From Longimicrobium sp. (lineage in GTDB: Bacteria > Gemmatimonadota > Gemmatimonadetes > Longimicrobiales > Longimicrobiaceae), in contig DASVWD010000139.1 of assembly GCA_036389795.1 (NCBI GenBank), positions 1-64,000 on the forward strand: a stretch of DNA of 64,000 nucleotides, written 5' to 3'. The position numbers and the translations under genes were made by a program. Shown here one piece after another: positions 26,531-34,879 of the stretch; position 1 is the stretch's first letter; each line of letters starts with the position of its first letter. The notes under the pieces were generated by a model. It was given only the letters and a program-made list of their open reading frames with translations, did not search any database and had not been told where the DNA came from.

Positions 26531-26773
26531 GGGGACCGATGTCCGCTGGGTGGGAGGAGGGGCCGGACCGCGGGCGCGCGGGACGGGAGGCGCGCGCCAG
26601 GCGCCGCAGTGGCAGCATACGTGCCCTGCCTCGGGCGGACGGCGCCTGCGCGGGCGTGGCTTCGCGCGTGGCGAGAAGACGCGCCGCCGCTGTCCGCGCG
26701 GGCGATCCGCGGTCTCCCGTGCCCGGTCCCGGCGCCACGTCGAGTCCGGACGCTGCCGATGCGTCCCGCCGGG

Positions 26774-26796
26774 TGTGGCGCCCGCGCAACACGGCG
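26774..26796 (+). promoter_or_regulatory. TGTGGC-N6-CGCAACAC motif, copy 2
   Basis: Same motif as at 3056-3080. It lies 55 nt upstream of the flippase ATG and in the same orientation. The surrounding 320-bp divergent spacer shows no other element. Confidence 0.45.
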
Positions 26797-26851
26797 TCCG
26801 CCGACCGACCCCGAGCACCAACCCTTTTCCCGATCGACGGCTCCTCCCCGG

Positions 26852-28369
26852 ATGACCCCTCCCACGCTCGCGGTGCCCCAGGCAGGGACGGCCGCCCTCG
26901 ACGCGCCCGCTCCCGCGCGGCAGGTCTCGCTCGACCTCTCGCTGGTGCGCGGGATCGCCTGGACGGGCGGGGTGAAGTGGGCCAGCCAGCTGCTCACCTG
27001 GGCCTCCACCCTGGTGGTCGCCCGCATCCTCACCCCCGAGGACTACGGGATCGTGGGGATGGCGACGGTGTTCGTGGGGCTGGTCACCATGGTGAGCGAG
27101 TTCGGGCTAGGCGCGGCGGTGGTGGTGCTGCGGGGGCTGGACCCGGGGCAGGTGCGGCAGATCAACGCGCTGTCGGTGCTCCTGGGCGTCGCCAGCGCCG
27201 CGCTCGTCTGCGCCGCGGCGGTGCCGCTCAGCCGCTTCACCGGCACCCCGGAGCTGGTCGGGGTGCTGCTGGTGATGAGCCTGGGCTTCGTGGTGGCCGG
27301 CTTCCGCACCGTCCCCGACGCGGTGCTGCAGAAGGAGCTCGCGTTCCGCACCCTGGCGCTGATGGAGGGGGTGGGCGCCATCGTGATGGCGCTGGTCACG
27401 GTGCTGCTGGCCCTGGCGGGCGCCGGGTACTGGACGCTGGTGGGAGGCACGCTCTTCGGCGGGCTGCTCTCGGCCGGGATGGCGGTGGCGCGGCGGCCGC
27501 ACGGCTTCGCCCGGCCGCGGCTGTCCGCGGTGCGCCAGGCCGTCACCTTCAGCGGCCAGCTCCTGGTGGCGCGCCTGTCGTGGTACCTGTACTCCAACGC
27601 CGACTTCATGGTGGTGGGCAAGGCGCTGGGCGAGCGCGCGCTGGGCGCCTACACCCTGGCGTGGTCGCTGGCCAGCATCCCCATCGGCAAGGTCAGCGCG
27701 ACGATACTGCGCGTCACCTCCGCCTTCTTCGCGGCGGTGCAGGACGACCGGGCCGCGCTGCGCCGCTACCTGCTCACCATCACCGAGGGGGTGGCGCTGG
27801 TCACCTTCCCGATGACGCTGGGGCTGGCGCTGGTGGCCGACGACCTGGTGCTGCTGGCGCTGGGCGAGAAGTGGCGCGGCGCCATCCTCCCCCTGCGGCT
27901 GCTGGCGCTCTACGCCTCGATCCGCTCGGTGACGCCGCTCCTGCCGCAGGTGCTCACGGCCGTGGGCGACGTGCGCTTCACCATGCGCAACAACGTGACG
28001 GCCGCCCTCCTCCTCCCGCTGGCCTTCGTGCTCGGCACCCGCTGGGGAACCACGGGCGTGGCGGCCGCGTGGATGCTGGCGCACCCGCTGGTGCTGGCCC
28101 CGCTCTTCGCGCGCGTCTTCCGGCGGCTGGAGCTGTCTCCCGCGGCGTACCTGCGGGCGCTGGGCCCCGCGGCGAGCGGCTGCGCGCTGCTGGGAGCCTG
28201 CGTGTGGGCGGCGGCGCGCCTGGCGCCCGCCGCCTGGCCGCTCTGGGCGCTCTTCGCCGCGCAGGTGGCCGCCGGCGCGGCGGGGTACGCCCTCGCCGTC
28301 CTCGCCCTGCACCGCGACCGCCTGCGCGCGTTCCGCGGGGCGCTGCGGGAGGCGCGGGGGAGTGCGTGA
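26852..28369 (+). CDS. Wzx-type polysaccharide flippase (MOP superfamily)
   Basis: 505-aa integral membrane protein with about 12-14 predicted helices, of the Polysacc_synt_3/MviN-like group. The first conserved block (GIAWTGGVKWASQLLTWAST, VVARILTPEDYGIVGMATVF) is typical of lipopolysaccharide flippases. It should move undecaprenyl-linked EPS repeat units to the periplasm. It is transcribed alone on the plus strand between two minus-strand EPS operons, with a GCAACAC motif 55 nt upstream. A 70-nt heptamer array begins at its stop codon. Start ATG 26852 is the only one compatible with the first helix. Confidence 0.93.
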   Translation: MTPPTLAVPQAGTAALDAPAPARQVSLDLSLVRGIAWTGGVKWASQLLTWASTLVVARILTPEDYGIVGMATVFVGLVTMVSEFGLGAAVVVLRGLDPGQVRQINALSVLLGVASAALVCAAAVPLSRFTGTPELVGVLLVMSLGFVVAGFRTVPDAVLQKELAFRTLALMEGVGAIVMALVTVLLALAGAGYWTLVGGTLFGGLLSAGMAVARRPHGFARPRLSAVRQAVTFSGQLLVARLSWYLYSNADFMVVGKALGERALGAYTLAWSLASIPIGKVSATILRVTSAFFAAVQDDRAALRRYLLTITEGVALVTFPMTLGLALVADDLVLLALGEKWRGAILPLRLLALYASIRSVTPLLPQVLTAVGDVRFTMRNNVTAALLLPLAFVLGTRWGTTGVAAAWMLAHPLVLAPLFARVFRRLELSPAAYLRALGPAASGCALLGACVWAAARLAPAAWPLWALFAAQVAAGAAGYALAVLALHRDRLRAFRGALREARGSA

Positions 28370-28437
28370 GTGCGTGAGCGCGTGAGTGCGTGAGTGCGTG
28401 AGTGTGAAAGTGCGAAAGTACGGGGTACGAAGTACGA
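28363..28437. repeat. GTGCGTGA/GTGCGAA heptamer array
   Basis: Tandem GTGCGTGA, then GTGCGAA and GTACGGG/GTACGAA units, starting within the last codons of the flippase gene. The rest of the spacer to 28641 contains dispersed-repeat sequence (GTCATCCTGAGGCC ... CCGAAGGATCT type) and no gene. Confidence 0.85.
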
Positions 28438-28641
28438 CTTCTCGCCTGAGTGGTCGACGTCATTCCGGAACCTGGTGTTGCTGTCATCCTGAGGCCCGGA
28501 CACACGGAACCAGCATCCGCCCGAATGCTTGCAGGGCCGAAGGATCTACTCGCCTTGCCAGGTGGGTTGGGCGCGGCAGCGGCACGGATGCCCGCCCGCT
28601 CATCCCCCGATCGCCAGGCTGTTCATCCTGATCCGGTATCA

Positions 28642-28682
28642 GGCGGAGTCAGCGGAGAAATACTCTGCTGATTCTGCGTGAG
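28642..28682. repeat. CAGAGTCAG-family hairpin, copy 4
   Basis: Left arm around 28642-28656 (GGAGTCAGCGGAG), right arm 28663-28682 (CTCTGCTGATTCTGCGTGAG). It lies between the convergent flippase and O-antigen ligase genes. Confidence 0.7.
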
Positions 28683-28723
28683 GAAAGGCGTTCAACGGAC
28701 CCGGTATCGCACTGAAAGCAAAA

Positions 28724-28759
28724 GGGAGCAGGAGACGACACCCGTCGCCTTCTGCTCCC
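28724..28759 (-). terminator. Intrinsic terminator of ligase operon
   Basis: Inverted repeat with 13 of 15 paired positions (28724-28738, 28745-28759). On the minus strand it ends in a TTTT tract. It lies 40 nt after the O-antigen-ligase stop. Confidence 0.75.
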
Positions 28760-28799
28760 GCTCTTCATTCCCAAGGATCCGCGAGAGGCCAGATCGTGG

Positions 28800-30188
28800 T
28801 CAGGCCGCCCGGGAGCCGACCACCAGGCCGCCGCGGCCCAGGGGGCGGCGCGCGCTGGGGGGCCGGGGCTCGGCGGCGGGGGCCGCGCCGGCGCCGGAGA
28901 CCGCGGAGAGGCCGGCGACCAGGGCCAGGATAGTGTAGAGGTAGGCCGAGTAGCCCTGCGAGAGGAAGAAGCCCGCGACGCAGTAGCCCACCAGCGTGGC
29001 GGTGAGCGCCTGGCCGAGCGCGGCCGCGTCGGGCACCGAGCCGTCCGGCGCGCGCGAGCGCCCCAGCGCGCGGGTGGCGCGGAAGGCGGCGAAGAGCAGC
29101 AGCAGGAACGCCAGCAGCCCCGGCACCCCCAGCTCCGCCCCCACCTGCACGAACGAGTTGTGCGCGGCCGACCACTTGAGCCCCTGCCCCAGCTCCTGCC
29201 GCCCGGCCAGCGGCGAGATCCTCCCCTCGGCCACCGGGAAGTTGGCCGCCCCCACCCCCAGCAGCGGCCGCTGCAGCATGTACCCCATCCCCCGCTTCCA
29301 CACCTCCACCCGGCCCGTCTCGCGGTTGCCGCCCCAGTTGTAGTCCTCCTGCGGCCGCAGGATCGTCTCCATCTTCTTCCAGTAGCCGCTCCCGCCGGCC
29401 ACCGCCAGCACCAGCATCACCGCGCCCAGCGCGCCCAGCCGCTGCGCCTTCGGCACCGCGCGGAAGCCCACCAGCATCGTCCCGAAGACCGCCACCAGCC
29501 CCAGGAAGCCGCCGCGCGAGCCGGTCTTGATGATGGTGACCACGAACAGCCCCATCGCCGCCACCGCCACCAGGCGCAGCAGCCAGCGCGACCCCGGGCG
29601 GGTGAGGTACACCAGCAGGGGGAAGGTGCACACCACCAGCATGGCCAGGTCGTTGGCGTCGTAGTACACCAGCCCCCCCAGCCGGCCGTCGGGGCCCACG
29701 TCGTAGCGGACGAGGATCATCACGCAGTAGAGGGCGCCCCCCACCACGTGCACGGCCACGAAGCGCTCCACGTCGGCCACCGAGCGCACGGCGCAGAGCA
29801 GGAGGACGGCGAAGAGCACCGTCTTCAGGTGGTCGTCGGTCAGGAAGCGAAAGCTGTTGCCCGGGAAGATGCCGGCCGGCACCGAGAGGACCGCGACGGC
29901 CAGGAAGGCGAGCGCCCAGCGGAACACCGGGTGCCTGAGCCGCGCGGGCGCCAGCCCCACCGGGCCCAGCAGGAAGAAGCCCAGCGCCAGGAGCGAGGAG
30001 AGGATGGCGGGGCGGAACTTCCCCAGCAGGGGGAAGAGGTCCTGCACGCGCCAGACGAAGGTGAGCACCATCACGACCAGCGCCGCGTGGTACGGCGTCC
30101 ACGGCGCCGCCGCGGCGCGCGCCGCGGCCCGGGGCCGGGGCGCCCGCGCGGGGGCGGCGGGGGCCGCGAGCGTGGCGGTGGTCTGCAT
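28800..30188 (-). CDS. O-antigen ligase/polymerase family protein
   Basis: 462-aa membrane protein with about 11 helices and one large periplasmic loop. The Wzy_C-type loop includes RVEVWKRGMGYMLQRPLLGVGAANFPV and AAHNSFVQVGAELGVPGLLAFLLL, the H-x-S/N signature of O-antigen ligases and polymerases. It either polymerises EPS repeat units (Wzy role) or ligates the glycan. No other polymerase candidate is visible in the locus, so polymerisation is the better guess. It follows the GT2 gene by 26 nt and is the last gene of its operon. ATG 30188. Confidence 0.9.
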   Translation of the reverse strand: MQTTATLAAPAAPARAPRPRAAARAAAAPWTPYHAALVVMVLTFVWRVQDLFPLLGKFRPAILSSLLALGFFLLGPVGLAPARLRHPVFRWALAFLAVAVLSVPAGIFPGNSFRFLTDDHLKTVLFAVLLLCAVRSVADVERFVAVHVVGGALYCVMILVRYDVGPDGRLGGLVYYDANDLAMLVVCTFPLLVYLTRPGSRWLLRLVAVAAMGLFVVTIIKTGSRGGFLGLVAVFGTMLVGFRAVPKAQRLGALGAVMLVLAVAGGSGYWKKMETILRPQEDYNWGGNRETGRVEVWKRGMGYMLQRPLLGVGAANFPVAEGRISPLAGRQELGQGLKWSAAHNSFVQVGAELGVPGLLAFLLLLFAAFRATRALGRSRAPDGSVPDAAALGQALTATLVGYCVAGFFLSQGYSAYLYTILALVAGLSAVSGAGAAPAAEPRPPSARRPLGRGGLVVGSRAA

Positions 30189-30214
30189 GCGGGAGGGTCC
30201 CGGGAGGGCGGCGC

Positions 30215-31027
30215 CTAGACCAGCGCCGGCGGCTCGGTGGCCGCGCGGGCGAGCGGGAGCGGGGCGGGGCGCTCCAGCAGCGGCGCCAGGTGCGGCCGGG
30301 CGTAGCCGCCGCGCAGGAGGCGGGCGCGGATCGCCACCAGGTCGGCGGCCATACGCAGCGAGTCGGTCACCAGGTTCACCTGCGAGCCGGGGCGGTGCAC
30401 CCAGTTCACCGGCACCTCGTCCACCCGGTAGCCGCGCAGCCGCGCCATCAGCAGCACCTCGACGTCGAAGCTGTAGCGGTTCATCCGCATGCGCGTGAAC
30501 AGGTCCTGCGCGGCGGCGGCCGTGAAGAGCTTGAAGCCGCACTGGGTGTCGCGGAAGCCCCGCACCGCCAGCGCGCTCACCAGCAGGTGGAAGACGCGGC
30601 CGATCACGCGGCGGTGCAGTCGGGCCTTCACGCGCACCTGGTCCGAGGCCATGGCGCGGCTGCCGATGGCCACGTCGGCGCCCGCGTCGAGCGCCGCCTC
30701 GAGCCGCTCCAGCTCGGCCATGGGGGTGGCGCCGTCGGAGTCCATGAAGAGCACCCGGGCGCCCCGCGCGTTCACCACGCCGGTGCGCACGGCGTAGCCT
30801 TTCCCGCGGTTGGCGGGGAGCCGGATCAGGCGCAGCTCCGCGATCTCGTCGGCGAGCCGGCGCACCAGCGCGCCGGTGCCGTCGCGGCTGCCGTCGTCCA
30901 CCGCGATCAGCTCGGCGCGGCGCCCGCGCGAGCGGAGGTAGGCGGCGGCCTCGCGGAGCGTGGGCTCCAGCCGCGCCTCCTCGTTGTAGGCGGGGACGAT
31001 CACCGAGAGGTCGAAGGGCCCGTTCAT
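30215..31027 (-). CDS. Family 2 glycosyltransferase (DPM1/DPG synthase-like)
   Basis: 270-aa GT2 enzyme of the polyprenyl-phosphate glycosyltransferase type. Motifs are LSVIVPAYNEEARLEPTLRE, ELIAVDDGSRDGT, LPANRGKGYAVRTGVVNARG, FMDSDGATPM (DxD) and the RGFRDTQCGFKLFTAAAAQ block characteristic of dolichol-phosphate glucose/mannose synthases. It lacks C-terminal membrane helices. It would make polyprenyl-phosphate sugars, the donor used by GT-C enzymes. That matches the GT39-like gene next to it, so the two probably work together in the periplasmic decoration of the glycan. Confidence 0.93.
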   Translation of the reverse strand: MNGPFDLSVIVPAYNEEARLEPTLREAAAYLRSRGRRAELIAVDDGSRDGTGALVRRLADEIAELRLIRLPANRGKGYAVRTGVVNARGARVLFMDSDGATPMAELERLEAALDAGADVAIGSRAMASDQVRVKARLHRRVIGRVFHLLVSALAVRGFRDTQCGFKLFTAAAAQDLFTRMRMNRYSFDVEVLLMARLRGYRVDEVPVNWVHRPGSQVNLVTDSLRMAADLVAIRARLLRGGYARPHLAPLLERPAPLPLARAATEPPALV

Positions 31028-31130
31028 GCCCGCCGCGGGGGCAATCGCGGTGCCCGCTCCCACGGGGAGAAAACCCAGGTGCCGCAACGGTTTTTCTCTC
31101 TCCTCCCGCTGCCGGATGTCGCCCCGCCGT

Positions 31131-31156
31131 CGCCGGTGTTGCGGCCGTGCCACAGG
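31131..31156 (-). promoter_or_regulatory. TGTGGC-N6-CGCAACAC motif, copy 3
   Basis: On the minus strand reads TGTGGCACGGCCGCAACACC, the same pattern as at 3056 and 26774, 104 nt upstream of the GT2 start and in its orientation. Confidence 0.45.
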
Positions 31157-31159
31157 AAA

Positions 31160-31333
31160 GTGCGAAGTGCGAAGTGCGAAGTGCGAAGTGCGAAGTGCGA
31201 AGTGCGAGAGCCCAGCAGGCGAGGATCACTCGACGGTCGAGGACCCACTCGCTTCCCGGATCAATTCGCTACGGGCATCAACCGCCCGGCGCGGATCCAC
31301 GCACTTCGCACTTCGCACCTCGCACTTCGCACT
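31160..31333. repeat. Inverted pair of heptamer arrays
   Basis: Seven tandem GTGCGAA units (31160-31208) face about four TTCGCAC units (31300-31333) across roughly 90 bp. The two arrays are mutually complementary and could form one long cruciform or RNA hairpin. The right array abuts the stop codon of the GT39-like gene. Confidence 0.88.
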
Positions 31334-32842
31334 CTATCCCCTGCACCGCCACACCTCCACCCGGTACACCCGGTAGTCCCAGCGCGGGCGCTCGTACGCC
31401 ATCTCCCGGCGGCAGTGCCCGTCCAGCCACGCCGCCGCCCGGCCGCCGCCGTCGCCGACGATCCCGTAGCGGCGCACCGACGTCACCACCCACAGGTCCC
31501 GCTCCGCGGCCAGGTAGCCGTCCAGCCGCCGGGGGTCGGTCAGGAGCCACAGGCCGCGCAGCGAGGGCGCGTAGTGCTGCTGCACCACCACCGGCCAGGT
31601 GGCCACCGCCACCCGCGGCGCCGTGCGCTCGATGTGCCGGAACGCGGGGCGGTAGTCGAAGCGCATCCCGTCCGACAGGTGCGACGCGGTCCCCGGGAGG
31701 ACGGCGGCGGCCAGCACGGCGGCCAGGGAGAGCGCCACCGCCCGCGCGCGCGGCCCCGCCCGCTCGGCCGCGAGCTGCACCAGCGCGCCCGCCGAGACGA
31801 AGCCCAGCGGGAGCGCGGCGATCGCGTAGTCGGCGTACACGTCGGTGCGCGTGGAGGCGGCCAGCAGGAGCACGATCGACGAGAGCCCGCCCACCAGCGT
31901 CATCGCCCCCCAGCGGCGCCGCGCCGGCTCGCGCTCGGCCAGCAGCAGGAGCGCGCCCGCCAGCGCCGCCACCGCCACCGCCGGCGTCAGCCACTCGACC
32001 ATCGCGGGCACCAGCCGCGCGCTGGCCGCCCACCCCCGCCCGCCCCAGTTGCGCACCGCCTCCTCGCGGCCGGTGAGCTCGAGGAGGAGCGCGAAGGCGG
32101 CCAGCGCGGCCAGGAACGGCCCCCAGAGCAGCGCCCACGCCCTCCGCGAGGGCCAGCGCCACCCCGGCCGCCCGCGCGCGTCCACCAGCGTCACCCCCAG
32201 CGCGGCGCCCGCCGCGGGGAAGAGGAAGGTGGGGTGCGTGAGCATCCCCGCCACCAGCACGGCCAGCGCGGCCAGCAGGTGGCGGGGGCGGTCGGTCTCG
32301 CAGCCGCGCGCCAGGGCCAGGTAGAACGCCGCCGCCAGCAGGAAGAGGAGCGACCAGTAGCGGGCCATCCCCGAGGCGTGCAGGTGCCAGGGGGCGACCG
32401 CCACCAGGAGCCCGGCGGCCAGCCCCGCCGCCGGACCGATCAGCCGCGCCCCCGCGCGCCAGACGAGCCACACGCCCAGCAGCCCGAAGACGAGCGGCAT
32501 CGCCCGGAGCGCCACGGGCGTCTCCGGCGCCAGCCACGAGAGCGCGTGCTGCAGGAGGAAGTAGAGCGGCCGCGCATCGATCCCCGGCAGCAGGGGGACG
32601 TCCCAGAGCAGGCGCGACTCCTGGATCGTGTACAGCTCGTCCTGCTCGAAGGGGAAGCGCGCCAGCCCCGGCAGGCGCAGCGCCGCCGCGAGCGCCACCA
32701 GCGCAAGCGGCGCCAGGCGCATCGCGAGTCCGGGGCGAGCCCGCTCAGCGCGGGTCGCGCCGCCGGAAGCGCGAGACGGAGGGGCGGGCCGCGGCGGGGG
32801 CGGCAGGGTCGCCGGGCCGGCCGGGGAGCTGGGATCGGGCAA
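31334..32842 (-). CDS. GT39/ArnT-like membrane glycosyltransferase
   Basis: 502-aa GT-C protein. A membrane helix (APLALVALAAALRLPGL) is followed by the conserved acidic loop motif FPFEQDELYTI, then about ten more helices and a C-terminal soluble domain (VVVQQHYAPSLRGLWLLTD onwards). Family members transfer a sugar from a polyprenyl-phosphate donor on the periplasmic side, so the adjacent DPM1-like gene could supply the donor. The TTG start at 32842 is chosen because a perfect GGAGG stands 6 nt upstream; an ATG 40 codons in (32722) would also keep the first helix. Confidence 0.85.
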   Translation of the reverse strand: MPDPSSPAGPATLPPPPRPAPPSRASGGATRAERARPGLAMRLAPLALVALAAALRLPGLARFPFEQDELYTIQESRLLWDVPLLPGIDARPLYFLLQHALSWLAPETPVALRAMPLVFGLLGVWLVWRAGARLIGPAAGLAAGLLVAVAPWHLHASGMARYWSLLFLLAAAFYLALARGCETDRPRHLLAALAVLVAGMLTHPTFLFPAAGAALGVTLVDARGRPGWRWPSRRAWALLWGPFLAALAAFALLLELTGREEAVRNWGGRGWAASARLVPAMVEWLTPAVAVAALAGALLLLAEREPARRRWGAMTLVGGLSSIVLLLAASTRTDVYADYAIAALPLGFVSAGALVQLAAERAGPRARAVALSLAAVLAAAVLPGTASHLSDGMRFDYRPAFRHIERTAPRVAVATWPVVVQQHYAPSLRGLWLLTDPRRLDGYLAAERDLWVVTSVRRYGIVGDGGGRAAAWLDGHCRREMAYERPRWDYRVYRVEVWRCRG

Positions 32843-32878
32843 GCGGTTCCTCCAGGGGAGGGAGAGAAAACGGGCGGC

Positions 32879-33811
32879 TCAGCGGGGCGGGTGGAGCCCC
32901 CAGGGGTCGGGGTAGCGGGAGCCGTCCACCACCTCCCAAGGCCCCCAATCGATGTACATGGCCGCGGGGGTGCTCCGGTTCTTGTTGGCGCCCAGCTCCA
33001 CGCCGCGCACCCGCGGCGTGGGCGCGCCGGAGATCTCCACGCCCGCGTAGACCCACGGGCCCGGCGCCACGCGCCCGTCCGCCGTGAGCCGCCGCCGCCA
33101 CCAGTGCTGGCGGGCGGTCTCGGGGCCGGTCTTCTCGTAGTGCACCACGAACTCCCACCACTGGCCGTCGCGCCACTCGGTGGTGATGCGGCCGAAGTCG
33201 CCGCCCCCCGCCAGGATGCGCTTGCGGTAGGGGAGCCACCGTCCCTCGCGCGAGGCGGCCACCACCAGCACGTACTGGTCGACGTTGGTCAGCTCGATCC
33301 CGCCGCGGCCGTCGTAGCCCTCCCACAGCCAGAAGGCCAGCTTGTAGGCGTTGGCGTATCCGGCCGGGCCGGGCCCCACCGTGGTCCACCCCGGCGACCA
33401 GCGCATCCGCCAGCGGAACCACATCCGCTCCAGCGGCTCGGGGAGGCGCGCCTGCATGCGGGGCGCGAACCCCGTCTCGGGCGAGGCCGCGAAGGTGACG
33501 CGCGCCGCCCGCCCGAAGAGCGGGTCGGGCACCAGCTCCACCCAGCGGTGCACGTCCTCGCGACGGAACCACCAGAAGCGCCGCGCCGCGCGCAGCTCGT
33601 CCAGCGAGCGGTAGCCGCGCCAGTCGTCGCCCGCCACGGCCGTGTACCCGCCCGGCCGGGCCGGCGCGGCCGCCTGGGCCCCCGCCCCGCCGGCGCCGCC
33701 CAGGAGCGCCGCCAGCGCCAGGAGCGCCCCCCGCGTTGCGCGCGCGCAACAGCGCCGCGACGGCAGGCGGGGGCGCGCGGGCGGCGGCGGAGCGGGGCGG
33801 CGTGCTCGCAT
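32879..33811 (-). CDS. Secreted jelly-roll (concanavalin-like) protein
   Basis: 310-aa exported protein. A basic N-terminus and hydrophobic stretch (GALLALAALLGGAGGAGAQA) predict a signal peptide with AxA-type cleavage. The mature part is beta-rich and aromatic: RFWWFRREDVHRWVELV, MWFRWRMRWSPGWTTVG, KLAFWLWEGYDGRGG, WWEFVVHYEKTG and AAMYIDWGPWEVVDG. This is the style of polysaccharide-lyase/heparinase-I-like sandwiches. No catalytic residues can be assigned, so EPS binding is as likely as cleavage. A GTTGCG/CGCAAC palindrome (33735-33750) lies inside its signal-peptide region. It is the first gene of the operon ending at 31334. Confidence 0.75.
   Translation of the reverse strand: MRARRPAPPPPARPRLPSRRCCARATRGALLALAALLGGAGGAGAQAAAPARPGGYTAVAGDDWRGYRSLDELRAARRFWWFRREDVHRWVELVPDPLFGRAARVTFAASPETGFAPRMQARLPEPLERMWFRWRMRWSPGWTTVGPGPAGYANAYKLAFWLWEGYDGRGGIELTNVDQYVLVVAASREGRWLPYRKRILAGGGDFGRITTEWRDGQWWEFVVHYEKTGPETARQHWWRRRLTADGRVAPGPWVYAGVEISGAPTPRVRGVELGANKNRSTPAAMYIDWGPWEVVDGSRYPDPWGLHPPR
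33735..33750. promoter_or_regulatory. GTTGCG-CGCG-CGCAAC palindrome
   Basis: Perfect 6-bp arms (or longer, as the centre is self-complementary), within the 5' coding region of the secreted jelly-roll gene. Same half-sites as 3642-3655 and 11224-11241. Confidence 0.35.
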
Positions 33812-33990
33812 CTGTCGGCGGGAGTTGCGGTTGCGGGATCGTCCCGCCCGGCGCGCGGAGAGCGCGGCGCCCCGGGCGTCACCGAGAGGAATGCAACCGC
33901 GGCGCCGCCCGTTTCGGCGTGGGCGGGGCGACCACACAGAACCGGCGGAGTCGGCGGAGAATCGCGGTGCGCTCCGCCGGCAGAAACAAA

Positions 33991-34023
33991 GACGCTCCGG
34001 ACCGCGAGAGGTCCGGAGTGTCT
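33991..34023 (-). terminator. Hairpin terminator after HTH gene
   Basis: Stem GACGCTCCGGACC / GGTCCGGAGTGTC (33991-34003 with 34010-34022, one mismatch), 28 nt past the stop of the minus-strand HTH gene. On the minus strand a TTTGTTTC tract follows. Confidence 0.75.
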
Positions 34024-34050
34024 CGTGCAAAGGCCAGGAAGCCGGAAAGA

Positions 34051-34434
34051 TCACACGGGGCGGCGCCGCACGCCGTCGATCCAATCCGGCGGATCGTTCT
34101 CCCGTCTTCGATGCAGGGTCTCCACGACGCCGGTGATCACGAGCACACCGTATTCGCGGTCCGTCCCGTCCAGGCCCTCCAGGAGGTTCGCGAGCGAGAC
34201 GGCCGCCACGTCCGCGGAAACGCCGACCACCACCGGTGCGTAGCGCGCGTACCAGTTACGGAACTTGACAAGCGTGGCCCTGTGCGGCTGCGAGCCTTTG
34301 AGGAAGAGGGCGAGCCCCCGGGGAGATATCCCTACTTCGCGGGCCACCTGCCGCAGGGATGTGCGATCGATCGCCAGCCGGAATACCCGGCGCAGCACGT
34401 CGAGAGACACGATCGACCCGGAAGGCTCGCTCAA
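34051..34434 (-). CDS. Small HTH protein
   Basis: 127 aa. The N-terminal third has a helix-turn-helix (SLRQVAREVGISPRGLALFL followed by KGSQPHRATLVKFRNWYARY), similar to LacI/Fis-like or phage-type DNA-binding segments. The rest is a helical region (VVVGVSADVAAVSLANLLEG) without a family I can name. The protein is rich in basic residues at the end. It is a lone gene flanked by a good terminator. The likely role is a sequence-specific DNA-binding regulator; targets are unknown. Upstream 440 bp are repeat-rich. Confidence 0.7.
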   Translation of the reverse strand: MSEPSGSIVSLDVLRRVFRLAIDRTSLRQVAREVGISPRGLALFLKGSQPHRATLVKFRNWYARYAPVVVGVSADVAAVSLANLLEGLDGTDREYGVLVITGVVETLHRRRENDPPDWIDGVRRRPV

Positions 34435-34811
34435 GCGGGCCTCCCGGGCGGCGTGCGCCGTATACTCTGCGTACTTGAATTCGCTTTACACTCGCCACTT
34501 TACCTCGGCCTGGCGAGGAGCGCAAGGAGGTTTTGCGCCGTCCACGCAACAAGCGCGAAAATGAACGGAAAATCAGGCCCAAGGTGACCGGGGTGGACAG
34601 GGTCCGGCGCGAAATTCCGCGGGACAGGCCGTATACTTCGCGTACTTCCGCCGGACCGACCGCCGGGTACGGCGCGGGGCTTCCCCTGCCTCATCCCCGG
34701 ATTCGGCGAGACGCTTTTGCAGAACCAGCGGAGGTCAGAAGGAGGGGTTTCTCTGCTGACTCTGCGTGAGGCCTGCTGTTTCCGAACGCCGAGACAGGCG
34801 ATGGGGCCAAA
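34435..34811. other. Repeat-rich spacer
   Basis: No gene seen. Two similar stretches occur (34458-34475 and 34629-34646, consensus CGTATACTYYGCGTACTT) about 170 bp apart. A CAGAGTCAG-type hairpin arm lies at 34751-34770 with a degenerate left arm from 34716. Confidence 0.55.
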
Positions 34812-34851
34812 CGAAACGCACCGCGAGCATCGTCGCCCGCGGTGCGTTTCG
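34812..34851 (-). terminator. Terminator of LVIVD-repeat gene
   Basis: Perfect 14-bp stem (34812-34825 with 34838-34851), 28 nt beyond the minus-strand stop at 34880. T-poor but strongly placed. Confidence 0.75.
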
Positions 34852-34879
34852 ATCCGAGTCCTGCGTCCGCGCGCGACCC

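Noticed and set aside
31160-31208. CRISPR-like tandem array
   Set aside because: The unit is a contiguous 7-mer without spacers; no cas gene nearby.
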